Below are positions 9,786-17,902 of a stretch of 64,000 bases of DNA, piece by piece; within the stretch, counting starts at the first letter, position 1; each line of letters opens with the position of its first letter. Location of the stretch: positions 245,789 to 309,788 of the forward strand of contig CBDDAC010000043.1 in the NCBI GenBank assembly GCA_965224765.1. The letters are read 5' to 3'. The translations under genes were made by a program, and so were the position numbers. Origin of the DNA: CAZDBA01 sp965224765. GTDB lineage: Bacteria > Planctomycetota > Planctomycetia > Pirellulales > Pirellulaceae. Under the pieces are notes generated by a model, which had not been told where the DNA came from, made no database searches, and worked only from the letters and a program-made list of their open reading frames with translations.

Positions 9786-9835
9786 AAATCAGTAGCGTCC
9801 AGTGTGTTTACCTGCGGCCCTAGGAGAACTTCTGA

Positions 9836-9902
9836 GACAGGATAAACATGATTTGCATGATAAAAGACACCCTCCCATCCTTTTCATCATGTAAATCCTG
9901 TC
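9836..9902. repeat. 17-bp inverted repeat (hairpin) between the two direct repeats
   Basis: gacaggataaacatgat (9836-9852) pairs with atcatgtaaatcctgtc (9886-9902) at 15 of 17 positions. It may be a small palindromic mobile or repetitive element. Confidence 0.5.
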
Positions 9903-9940
9903 GGGAAAATGAGAACGGGGACGGGAGGAACGGGGGCGGG

Positions 9941-10068
9941 GACAGCCATTGTTTGAAGAACTTTCGTCGTTGCTGGAAGCCCTCATTTAGTTTGAATGGT
10001 TGATTATCTTCGAGGATTAAGTTGGTTTGATTGACCAAAATCCACTTACTATTCAAGCGGCAACATGC
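9941..10068. repeat. Diverged 125-bp direct repeat, copy B
   Basis: Second copy of the sequence at 9660-9785 in the same orientation, ending 45 bp before the IS1182-type element. A G-rich tract (gggacgggaggaacgggggc) lies immediately upstream. Confidence 0.6.
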
Positions 10069-10112
10069 GGAAAATTGGGTATCCCCGTTTCCCCTGCCCG
10101 TTTCCCCCTTAC

Positions 10113-11426
10113 TGTACGGGCTTGTTGATTAAGTACTTGCCTGGGGTGTTAAAAATTTATGAGAACCCGGATGATGTTTGGAAAGGAGTCAAACATGGAT
10201 TGGGCCAAGGTCAAAGAGAGTCGCGATCAATTAGTTTTGTTTCCGGAGCGTCTGGACGAATCAATTCCGGCCAACCATGACGTTCGCGTGTTGGACCGGA
10301 TTCTTCGAGGTGTCGACTGGTCAAGTTGGGAAACGAAGTATGCCCTTGTCAGGGGTCGTCCTCCGCTTCACCCGCGAATCGTGGCCAGCGTCATCCTCTA
10401 CGGCTTGTTTTGCCGGATCATCAGCAGTCGGATGCTGGAGGAAGCGTTAACGATTCGCTTGGATTTCCGCTGGCTCGTCGAAAGTCGTTCGATCGACCAC
10501 ACAACGATTTGCAAATTCCGGATCGGGAACCAAGAAGCCCTGAGCGGACTGTTCATCCAGATGGCATTGCTTGGACAAGAACTGGGCTGGGTACGCCTGG
10601 ACAGCCTCGGCTTCGACGCGACCCGCATGCGTTCCAACAACTCGCGCCAAGCCAGTCGGACTCCGGAGCGTCTGCGTGAACTTTACGCACCGACCAAAAC
10701 GACAGATCCCACAAAAAACCCAGCAGTTCGCGAGAATCTCAAGGAGCCGGTCGCCCCATCAGACCGAGGCAGGCTGCCCGTCGTCAACGTGACGGTGGCA
10801 GGCGTTAAGCGAACACAACTTTCCAAAGACGCTTTCGTTTTCGATTCGGAGAACGATTGTTACTGGTGCCCCAATGGCCAAGCACTGGAGTTCAAAGGCA
10901 AATCGCGTGATAAGCGTTCTTCTGGCGAAAGTCGCATGCGTTTCCGTTACAAGATCGACAGCGAAGTTTGTTCTGGCTGCCCGCTGGCGGCACTTTGCAT
11001 ACGCAAGGCGGGCACTGGCCGTCAGGTGACCCATGAAGAGCACGAACTTTCGCGGGTTGCTCATGCTCAGAAGATGGCGACGGAGGAAGCGAAAGAGATC
11101 TACCGGAAACGTCAACATCCGACCGAGCGTCCGTTCGCCGTGATTAAGTCACAGTTTGGGATGCGACAGTTCCTGACTCGAACCCTCGAGCGTGTAAGCC
11201 AGGAATGGAATTGGTGCGTGGCCGCTTTCAACGTCCATCGGTTGATCGGACTGTCTCGCAACCATGCCGGTCCTCCGCCACCAGCATGCGAAGTTTCCCC
11301 GTCCCTTTCACCCTTTTAATTTGAGTCGTCGCTGCCCCCGCCACCGGTCTGTTTCGACCGAGCGGGGGAATGGGGGGAAACCAAACTCAAACCAACGAAA
11401 CTGAAATTAATCAACAAGCCCGTACA
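10113..11426 (+). mobile_element. IS1182-type element, internally deleted
   Basis: Perfect 20-bp terminal inverted repeats: tgtacgggcttgttgattaa at 10113-10132 and its complement at 11407-11426. Length is 1314 bp. It contains one transposase reading frame that lacks the central catalytic block, and after it a GC-rich hairpin at 11335-11368 (CCCCCGC...GCGGGGG with an inner CGGTC/GACCG stem). No clear target-site duplication is visible. Probably a non-autonomous derivative. Confidence 0.85.
10195..11319 (+). pseudogene. IS1182-family transposase with in-frame loss of the catalytic core
   Basis: The N-terminal DUF772 domain is intact (LFPERLDESIPANHDVRVLD; LYGLFCRIISSRMLEEA; IDHTTICKFRI) up to the first catalytic aspartate region, DSLGFDATRMRSNN. 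Directly after RTPERLRE the frame continues at LYAPTKTTDPTKNPAVREN, a segment that in full-length relatives lies well over 100 residues further on, after the second aspartate. The C-terminal part (YWCPNGQALEF, CSGCPLAALC, ERPFAVIKSQFGMRQF) is present. The product is about 374 residues, against roughly 450-550 for the family. AAAGGAG about 8 bases upstream fixes ATG 10195. The frame is kept across the deletion, but the enzyme should be inactive. Confidence 0.8.
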
Positions 11427-11517
11427 ATTGGGGAATTGATGCTTGGACCGGTTCCGGGCTCAAACCAAATGGAAAATATCGGTTTACGTTGTTTAGATTT
11501 AGACAAAGGGACTTCTA

Positions 11518-12444
11518 ATGAATTTTGTGCTCCTGTTATTTATGGCAATTGGCCTGCCTGAATTTCCGCAAGCTGAGAGTCATGAATCAGAATATCAAAT
11601 CGTTTTCGGATCATTCAGGAATGGGGATTTTGCAAGTTCCGTTTATTCGATTTCAGTCGATGGCGAGAAGCTGACGTTACTTAGCCGATATGAATCAGGA
11701 AAGCCGAATTGCCTTGACCCAAAAGTTTCATCCGATTTCAAAAAGATCATCTTTGCACGAGGTGAAACCGGGCACAGAACTTCGATTTGGTGCATGGATG
11801 CGGATGGGACAAATGAGCAGCAATTGACCGAAGTAATTAACAAGCGTTTTCGCAACTCCGCACACGCAAGTTTTTCACCGGATCGTTCGCGATTCGTGTA
11901 CGGTTCTAATTTGACACACGAATCAGATCTTTTCGTTGCAAACACCCAGGACGATGACGTGATAAACCTCACCGGGGGAAAGTCGCAAAACAAATCAGCG
12001 GAGTGGCATCCAATAGAAGACAAGATTGTATTTACATCCGATCGTGAGGGGATGTTTATGGTCTATACATTGAATCTTGATCAGAAAACGTCGCGACTCA
12101 TTACACCTGAAGATATGGAGGCGAATTTCCCATCGTGGTCTCCCAATGGAGATTTGATTCTGTTCAGCGGTTCAACCGATGGCCAACAATATGATCTTTA
12201 CACGATTGAGCCCGACGGAACAGGTTTATCACAAATCACGCATACGGACGACCTCACTGAGCGAGAAGGCGTTTTTTCTCCCGACGGCGAGTATATCGCT
12301 TTTGAAGCAACGCCATCAGACGCACCTTTGGGGTGGGAGCACAGCATCTATGTCATCGAAGTTAAAACCGGCAAAGTCAAGAAGCTGACAAAGTCAAAGT
12401 TTCATGATTTCACACCTTCTTGGATTTTGGTAGAGCGTGAATAA
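11518..12444 (+). CDS. Secreted TolB-like beta-propeller (PD40 repeats)
   Basis: 308 residues with a weak signal peptide (MNFVLLLFMAIGLPEFPQAES) and PD40/WD40-like blades: SPDRSRFVYGSN, WHPIEDKIVFTSDREG, SWSPNGDLILFSG, FSPDGEYIAFEA. These alternate with strands of the form DADGTNEQQLT and EPDGTGLSQIT. Such propellers resemble the C-terminal domain of TolB and usually bind protein or carry peptidase partners, but no catalytic domain is attached here. It lies 92 bp downstream of the IS1182-type element, so the promoter region may have been affected by the insertion. Confidence 0.8.
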   Translation: MNFVLLLFMAIGLPEFPQAESHESEYQIVFGSFRNGDFASSVYSISVDGEKLTLLSRYESGKPNCLDPKVSSDFKKIIFARGETGHRTSIWCMDADGTNEQQLTEVINKRFRNSAHASFSPDRSRFVYGSNLTHESDLFVANTQDDDVINLTGGKSQNKSAEWHPIEDKIVFTSDREGMFMVYTLNLDQKTSRLITPEDMEANFPSWSPNGDLILFSGSTDGQQYDLYTIEPDGTGLSQITHTDDLTEREGVFSPDGEYIAFEATPSDAPLGWEHSIYVIEVKTGKVKKLTKSKFHDFTPSWILVERE

Positions 12445-12714
12445 ACTGCTCCCTTCGATTGAACAATTGTAAACCAGGACAGAACGGGCAGAGAATGTTT
12501 ACACTCACGTCGATGTGGCGGATCAGGCCTCGGCAATCGAAAAACTTGCACAACCGCCGTCATTTCCGAACAAGTTAGAGACTGTTGAGGAATGTGGCCT
12601 CGAAGAAACTGTTGCACAAGGAGTTGCACAAACTTCCGACACGGCATGTCATCAGCTGGCATTAGCTGACGAATCAGCTGATTCACGCACACAGGAAGAA
12701 TGCAGTCAGGGCAT
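12445..12714. other. Intergenic region, about 270 bp
   Basis: Only unsupported open frames on both strands. A small palindromic patch (tcatcagctggcattagctgacgaatcagctgatt, split around 12650-12682) repeats the string agctga. Otherwise nothing is recognised. Confidence 0.35.
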
Positions 12715-12742
12715 TAAAAAACCCTCACGAGAGCAAGGGTTT
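12715..12742 (-). terminator. Terminator downstream of tRNA-Met (minus strand)
   Basis: On the minus strand: AAACCCT, loop TGCTCTCGTG, AGGGTTT and a run of T. It lies about 40 bp after the 3' end of the tRNA. Confidence 0.8.
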
Positions 12743-12780
12743 GGGGTCGTTCGTCAGTCATCGTCATCCGATGACACAAG

Positions 12781-12854
12781 TAGCGGTGGAGGGATTCGAA
12801 CCCCCGACACGCGGATTATGATTCCGCTGCTCTAACCGACTGAGCTACACCGCC
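12781..12854 (-). tRNA. tRNA-Met (CAT), elongator type
   Basis: 74-nt cloverleaf on the minus strand. Acceptor stem GGCGGTG/CACCGCT (one G-U pair), D-arm GCTC...GAGC, anticodon stem GCGGA/TCCGC with loop ATCATAA (anticodon CAT), T-loop TTCGAAT, discriminator A, no encoded CCA. The G-U first pair and D-loop resemble elongator Met rather than initiator; Ile2 with modified C34 is the alternative. Confidence 0.92.
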
Positions 12855-13085
12855 ATACGGCTTTTACCGTGTAAATTACTCCCTCAGATTTGCCGCATCA
12901 GAAACTACATCTTCTAGAGGTGTAGTTAAGCCAAAAATGAGGCTTGAAATACTCGGCATACCTAAAAGTTGACACCGAGCAACTAATGATCGCCGGTGCC
13001 AGATTTCACCCAACTTCGAAAAGACAGATGACATCGAATGTCAGATTCTACTCTATCGGCTCCAGCCCGCAAGGCAATTAAACAA

Positions 13086-13540
13086 AAGCCGGAACGTCCG
13101 GGAAATTGCGCGATTTTCGCGCATCCTTCTGCTCAGTAAACGGAGAAGAAGGAGGGCAAAATCCATTACTTTGAGGTTTGGGATGACCTTAACTTGGCCT
13201 GGTGCACATGAAGCGTTTGTGAAGGGGGAGGACAGAATCCAGCCAGCTACAACGTTCAGGAAATGTGCCGCGACTTTCTGTGGGTCGATAAGACACTCGA
13301 AAAAACGGAAAAATGAGACGGCGGACGTCGAATGAAAACGAGCCCGTGTGCAAAAATGTTTAACGTATACGGGCAGAACAACCCTGTTGATAAAATGAGG
13401 CCGAAACAATACGAATCGAATCGGGCATGTATGCCAATTGCGAAAACGGCAATGCTTGATCGCGGGACTTAGGTTTGCGACAATCAAGGCTCTGACCCCC
13501 TCGAAATCAACCGAATGTCGGGACAATATCTTGACCAAGC
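13086..13540 (+). pseudogene. Decayed site-specific tyrosine recombinase remnant
   Basis: No intact frame, but fragments in the same strand and order resemble the N-terminal part of planctomycete phage-type integrases. They are KPERPGNCAIFAHPS then KKEGKIHYFEVWDD (13086-13190, with an internal stop), SYNVQEMCRDFLWVDKTLE (13245-13316) and a block ending DKMRPKQYESNRACM (13353-13450). Intact homologues typically read FPHxSGxWxKKIxGKxHYFGxWDD, then LTVxDLCNxFLxxK, then LRPxDFExLR. Several stops and shifts separate the pieces and the catalytic domain is gone. It lies about 230 bp from the tRNA-Met gene. Confidence 0.55.
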
Positions 13541-13549
13541 TCCAATGGT

Positions 13550-13759
13550 TTGGCTGTGTTCAACAAATGCCTTAATTTTTCCATCGCCACTGGTGCGCTC
13601 ATTTTTGGCCTACTAGGTGCGGCATGCACCTTTTCTTTTGAGAAGAGCCTCGGCGTATCTTTTTCAATTGCACACTACCTTCCGTTTGTCTCAATTGGCA
13701 TTGTCATTGGGGCATTTGTAGGTTTGGCCGTTGTTTCTTTTCTAATCAACCGCAAGTAG
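13550..13759 (+). CDS. Putative small two-helix membrane protein
   Basis: 69 residues with two hydrophobic helices (about residues 10-28 and 40-66) and a basic end (SFLINRK). The only starts are TTG 13550 or GTG 13556, with no clear ribosome binding site, so it may be a fragment. Function unknown. Confidence 0.4.
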   Translation: MAVFNKCLNFSIATGALIFGLLGAACTFSFEKSLGVSFSIAHYLPFVSIGIVIGAFVGLAVVSFLINRK

Positions 13760-13854
13760 ACTAAGCCAGCCTTGTTACTTTTTGAACATCATGATCAGGT
13801 GGACACCACTGCACGGCCGTAGGCGTGTTTCCGTACGAATTTTTGAGAATCGAT

Positions 13855-15140
13855 ATGAAACTTCAAACTGCGTTCATGGTTTTGTTGGCAGTCATTTGTT
13901 GTTCAAAAATCAGCTTGGCCTATCGGCATGCCCCGCTGGTTCAGGGGATTGATGAGGTCGTTGTTGAGCAGGTTCAATTTTTCTCCGAGCAGCAAACGGC
14001 TGCCAGAATTGAGTTGAAACAGCTGCAAGACAAATTGCAATTGGATGACGAATGGATCAAGTCGCTCGAAAAGGACATCGAAAAAGCGGCCAAAGACTTA
14101 GCTGATCATGCCAGCGTTTTATTGGTGTTTGGGTTTGGCACTGGCCTGAATACTGGACTTCGAAAAGCGATGTGGGGCAAAATTGAAGAAGCGTTGCCAA
14201 GCGGAAAAGAGGCAGCGTTTGCCGAGTTCAAAGAAGTCATTGTCCGCATGCAGAAACTACGCGATGAAACAGCCGTCAAGGGTATACTCGTGTTTCTGGA
14301 CAATCAACTTTGCTTGTCCGAGCAACAAGTGGATAATCTGAGAGAGTTGTATGCAAAAAACTGGAATTCAGCCTTGTTTGAGCATGCGGGATCGATGCCC
14401 GAACTCGGATTGTTTTGGGGGCGAGATGCAATTGATCTGGTCGGGGAAGAAGAGTTTGAGAATGCATTGTCCGCCAAGCAGTTCGACGCTTATAAATCGC
14501 TCGGTCAGAGATTCAACTCCTCGAAGATCAGACTCATGGAACCTGACGAAGTTGATTCTAATTTGGAATCCGCACAGACCTCATGCAACAAAGCGATGGA
14601 TTTGAAGATCGCGGAGTATGAAGGACTGCTTGAAGTTCCCTCCCAAAAGCTGAAGATGCTCTCTGTTGGTTGTAAAGGCGTCATTTCGAAGGTGCTAAAC
14701 CAAATTGAAGAGGAAGCGGGCGGATCGAGGCGTGGTATGAGCCAGTGATTTTGAAATGCACACGCGAAAAAAACTGGCAGAAAACCTTGGCCAAGGTTTT
14801 TGACGATGAACAGTTGCAAAAAATCGAAGCCCGAGAAGCCTCCCGAAGAGAAATGGCTGTCGATCAAGCAGTGAGCGACTTCGTGCTTTCTCTGATTCGA
14901 TCGTTAGAAATCATCGTGCTTACCGCCGAACAGCATGAGAAGCTTGTCAGCGTCATTAAAGAATACTTAGGGGATTCCCGTGCCAACTACTCCGCCGTCA
15001 GAATGAGTTTCATAAAAGTGTCGGACGAAGAGCTTCAAGAAATCTTAACCGAAGATCAGTGGAAAACCTTCCAGACAGTGTTAGGCCCGATGCGTGATGC
15101 ATTCAATACAATTGGGGACATGAAGATCTGGATATCTTAG
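13855..15140 (+). pseudogene. Secreted helical hypothetical protein, frame-disrupted in the middle
   Basis: Starts MKLQTAFMVLLAVICCSKISLA (signal peptide). It continues in one frame to 14748 and then, after loss of one base near 14725-14735, in the frame that reads EAWYEPVILKCTREKNWQKTLAKVF to 15140. The joined product is about 428 residues, helix-rich, with repeated LT/S-xxQ-xxxL units (LSEQQVDNLRELYAKNW; LTAEQHEKLVSVIKEYL; LTEDQWKTFQTVLGPM). This repeat style is common in planctomycete secreted proteins of unknown function with Spy/LTXXQ-like units. The second half has no good start of its own. Confidence 0.6.
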
Positions 15141-15245
15141 ACGAGTAGTTTGAAGACTCCCTCTCAACTCCACTGACAACAAACTACGCCATTCACGATG
15201 TCAGATGCTTAGTTGTGATACATGCTTCGCGATTGACCTTTGGGA

Positions 15246-15434
15246 TCATGCCAATATTTCTTCGAGAGCAACCTCACGAGCTGCCATCTGGTACTGATAC
15301 AGTGTTGAGGGATCGACAGAAAGTTGCTTTGCAAGCCCCAGCAAGAGTATCGCTGACTCTTCTTCGTCTTGCGACTCAACCTTGGACAGCCAATCTTGAT
15401 ATGGCTCCATCGGAGATTGCGTCTCAAAGAACAT
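15246..15434 (-). CDS. Putative 62-residue acidic protein
   Basis: Reads MEPYQDWLSKVESQDEEESA, then LLLGLAKQLSVDPSTLYQYQM and AAREVALEEILA: soluble, acidic and helical. Composition is protein-like, but there is no clear ribosome binding site and no recognised family. The opposite strand has a competing but less protein-like frame. Confidence 0.35.
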   Translation of the reverse strand: MFFETQSPMEPYQDWLSKVESQDEEESAILLLGLAKQLSVDPSTLYQYQMAAREVALEEILA

Positions 15435-15518
15435 TCACGGCTGGGGCAAACAAAGCGCTCGATTCGTTTTCGATTCTTATCTTGTACTACAGTTGCACTT
15501 CGGTGGAATGAATTGCCT

Positions 15519-15640
15519 CTAGTGGTTCAACCAACCTGAACTGGTGGGTGCCATGCCTTGCGATTGCACGAGCATGCTCACGCAAGCGTGAAGCATGGCA
15601 CCCACGGAAACTGGCCAAATCAACTCTGGCGAACCACTAG
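15519..15640. repeat. MITE-like palindromic element, copy 1
   Basis: 122 bp with perfect 10-bp terminal inverted repeats ctagtggttc/gaaccactag. Inside is a second inverted pair, gggtgccatgc/gcatggcaccc, around a GC-rich centre. Related copies lie at 30426-30533 (same orientation) and 46520-46636 (opposite orientation). Confidence 0.85.
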
Positions 15641-15705
15641 CCAATGGTCGGTTGTTCGTTCACCGGTTTTGTCGCCCGTAACTTCGAATCAATTCCAAAT
15701 CCGTG

Positions 15706-16587
15706 TTAGATAACGTCCAACGGATGCACATCAGGTTTGAGATTCATCTCCGTCTTGCCAAACTCACGAGTTGGAACTGTTAGTCGGTATTCCAGAAGGC
15801 GAATCGACATCAGAAACAAAAGGATCATGATCGGGCCGGAAAGAATGGCGGCTGGCACACGCACGATTTCATCAAACATCAGCGTGCGGGTACGTGTAAT
15901 TGTCTGATAACAAGCAATGGCAATCCAGCTTGATAATATTCCGACCGTAGTGACTAGCCCGAACCACTTCCAACTGCACTTCATCAACAGAAGGGCAATT
16001 GGCCAAAAGACAAACGAGCTGGCAACAACACACGCTACACCGTAAAGAAGCAAAAAGTGGAGATTGTTAGTTTCATCGCCGTACATCCACTCAGCACCAA
16101 TCGGTAAGAGAAATGCGGTTGCAATGGTAGCCGCCAACGACAAGTATTCGAATCTACGGTGCTGTTCTGGAAACTGACCGACGCGCCCTTGGGATAAATG
16201 GATGCCCCTGTGGATTCTCAATAGCCCGGGCGCTAATGAAAACGAAATCAATGTTACTGGAACCAGAGAAGTCATTATTAAAAAATAACTTCTTTCTGGC
16301 GGGTCAATCGACGGGAGCTGCAAATGAATATACAGTCCCGTGACCAAAAGTCCTGAGATCACTACGATTGCGCCTACAATGAGAGCCCATCTCCATTTGA
16401 GTGGGCGAAGGAATGCAGCGTAATAAATCGAAAAAATCGAACACGCTCCCAAAAATGACGAAAGGCCAAACATAGCCCAAGCGAGATAGTGCCGGGGAAA
16501 ACAAAAAAAACAAGTCAGCCCTGCGATTCCGAACAGCCAAACCACAAAGAGGATCACAAGTACCAATCTAGCCAGCGAAACTGCCAT
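15706..16587 (-). CDS. Polytopic membrane protein of unknown function
   Basis: About 293 residues with roughly eight transmembrane helices spread over the whole length, a basic loop near residue 125 (LLRIHRGIHLSQGR) and a charged tail (LTVPTREFGKTEMNLKPDVH). I recognise no transporter or enzyme signature. It stands alone, with the tRNA-Ser gene about 490 bp upstream on the opposite strand. Confidence 0.7.
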   Translation of the reverse strand: MAVSLARLVLVILFVVWLFGIAGLTCFFCFPRHYLAWAMFGLSSFLGACSIFSIYYAAFLRPLKWRWALIVGAIVVISGLLVTGLYIHLQLPSIDPPERSYFLIMTSLVPVTLISFSLAPGLLRIHRGIHLSQGRVGQFPEQHRRFEYLSLAATIATAFLLPIGAEWMYGDETNNLHFLLLYGVACVVASSFVFWPIALLLMKCSWKWFGLVTTVGILSSWIAIACYQTITRTRTLMFDEIVRVPAAILSGPIMILLFLMSIRLLEYRLTVPTREFGKTEMNLKPDVHPLDVI

Positions 16588-17074
16588 CAATGACTACTCT
16601 TCTTTTCTTCAAGGAAGGTGAACCTGCCAAACGTAGGTTGGCATTATAAAGCCAATTCATTCAACTTTCAAAACAGTTGTGAGGTTCCAAGTGTCCGTGG
16701 TGCGGTCTAGCCTCTTCTGAGGTGCTTGGTCGCGGCGAGCAATTGGAGCATGGCGATCTGTCTGGGAATGTGATTGCCGAAAAAGTCGTTCAGACACGAA
16801 CCTTTATTGCCAGACGCTGTCTGTGATCTGAGGAATCCCGTAAATCCTTGTTTAATCCCAGCGAAAAATTGAGGGGTTCTGAGCCAAAACGTCAAGCATC
16901 ATCGACAAGGCCGCTCATTCCCAGGCCAGAATTCGCCTCTTCCACCGACCTAATCGTTGTGAATGGACCGTTTGGGATTCTCGATGACATGAAACTTGTT
17001 AAGTCGATGGGTAAAGTCCAAAAACGCCTTGCCAGAAAAGCTCCAATCCGGCAAAATCTGTGCTTCCTAATGTT
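16588..17074. other. Intergenic region upstream of tRNA-Ser
   Basis: About 490 bp with no supported gene. Open frames are short and not protein-like. No repeat or hairpin stands out. Confidence 0.4.
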
Positions 17075-17163
17075 GGAGACGTGGCTGAGTGGTCGAAAGC
17101 GCCTGATTGCTAATTAGGTGAACGGGTCAAACTGTTCCGCAGGTTCGAATCCTGTCGTCTCCG
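17075..17163 (+). tRNA. tRNA-Ser (GCT)
   Basis: 89-nt class II tRNA. Acceptor GGAGACG/CGTCTCC, anticodon stem-loop CCTGA-TTGCTAA-TTAGG (anticodon GCT), a long variable arm, T-loop TTCGAAT, discriminator G, no encoded CCA. Confidence 0.95.
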
Positions 17164-17169
17164 CTTTTC

Positions 17170-17217
17170 CCAATGCCCGTTGTTCTAACTCGAAGAACAA
17201 CGGGCATTGGCATTTTT
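17170..17217 (+). terminator. Strong terminator after tRNA-Ser
   Basis: Perfect 17-bp stem: ccaatgcccgttgttct at 17170-17186 and its complement at 17194-17210. The loop is 7 bases and catttttaaa follows. Confidence 0.9.
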
Positions 17218-17330
17218 AAAGCCCTTCGCGCCCAACATTTCCTAGCACTTCCAAAAAGCAAAAAAATTGGTTTGGAACCGCTCCCACCCCAAAACCCTTT
17301 TTTTCGTCCATCCGCAATTGCCTTGCCTCT

Positions 17331-17352
17331 GTGCGGGAACGCCCAGCCGCAC
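17331..17352. promoter_or_regulatory. Possible activator site: GTGCGG-N10-CCGCAC
   Basis: Perfect 6-bp inverted repeat with a 10-base spacer, about 57 bp upstream of the predicted -24 box at 17409. That is a typical distance for a sigma54 activator site. A similar but imperfect GTGC...GCAC pair with a shared GAACGC core lies at 26044-26074. Assignment to the activator encoded at 20996-22405 is inference. Confidence 0.35.
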
Positions 17353-17408
17353 GCCTTCTTCTACGAAAATCATCGCGAAGGGATAGTCGATTCCTCGCTT
17401 TCGCCGTT

Positions 17409-17424
17409 TGGCATACGGCTTGCC
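17409..17424 (+). promoter_or_regulatory. Putative sigma54 promoter (TGGCAT-N5-TTGCC)
   Basis: -24 box TGGCAT (17409-17414), 5-base spacer ACGGC, -12 box TTGCC (17420-17424), 46 bp before ATG 17470. The GG and GC pairs have the invariant spacing. Confidence 0.65.
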
Positions 17425-17469
17425 TCCCTTTTGATTTAGTCGCCAAGACAAATCTTCCAAGGAGACGAG

Positions 17470-17871
17470 ATGAAGAAACCTCTTGCCCTTTTCACAGCCT
17501 CAACAACGCTTGTCGTTGCAATCTTGTTTGGTGGAATTCAGCAACAAGACGACATGCAGTTGAACTCCGCCGAATTCATGCAAAAAAAACTTGACCATTC
17601 ACGGGACATCGTTTCCGGATTGGCAACAGAAAACTACCAGCTCATCGCCAAGAACGCCCAAGGTCTAATGTCGCTCAGCCATGATGCGGAATGGCAGGTC
17701 ATTACGACTCTTGATTACGTGAAACTTAGCAGCGAGTTTCGCTCCAGCGCAGAACGCCTACGGAACAGCGCCAATGAAAAGAGGTTGGACGGCGCCACCC
17801 TTGCCTACTTCGAGGTAACACTCAACTGCATGCGTTGTCACAAATACATTCGCGAAAATGGCCAGCCGTAA
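17470..17871 (+). CDS. Cytochrome c'/c556-like monoheme protein, periplasmic
   Basis: 133 residues with a signal peptide (MKKPLALFTASTTLVVAILFGG), a helical body and a single haem-attachment motif CMRCH near the C-terminus (about residues 122-126). This is the arrangement of cytochrome c'/c556 four-helix bundles, which bind NO, CO or O2 or shuttle electrons. AAGGAG lies just upstream. It is first in a plus-strand unit with a Usp-CBS protein (31 bp gap) and a UspA protein, behind a sigma54-like promoter. A related protein is encoded divergently at 19511-19971. Confidence 0.8.
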   Translation: MKKPLALFTASTTLVVAILFGGIQQQDDMQLNSAEFMQKKLDHSRDIVSGLATENYQLIAKNAQGLMSLSHDAEWQVITTLDYVKLSSEFRSSAERLRNSANEKRLDGATLAYFEVTLNCMRCHKYIRENGQP

Positions 17872-17902
17872 ATCGATACACTACCGACTTGAAAGGAAAT
17901 CT

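Noticed and set aside
12515..12835. 106-residue plus-strand frame running into tRNA-Met
   Set aside because: Its C-terminal part is the complement of the tRNA (reads GGGIRTPDTRIMIPLL), a well-known false-ORF pattern.
13053..13538. 161-residue minus-strand open frame opposite the integrase remnant
   Set aside because: Composition (Cys/Phe/Arg-rich, no domain) looks like an antisense shadow. The plus strand shows integrase-like fragments instead.
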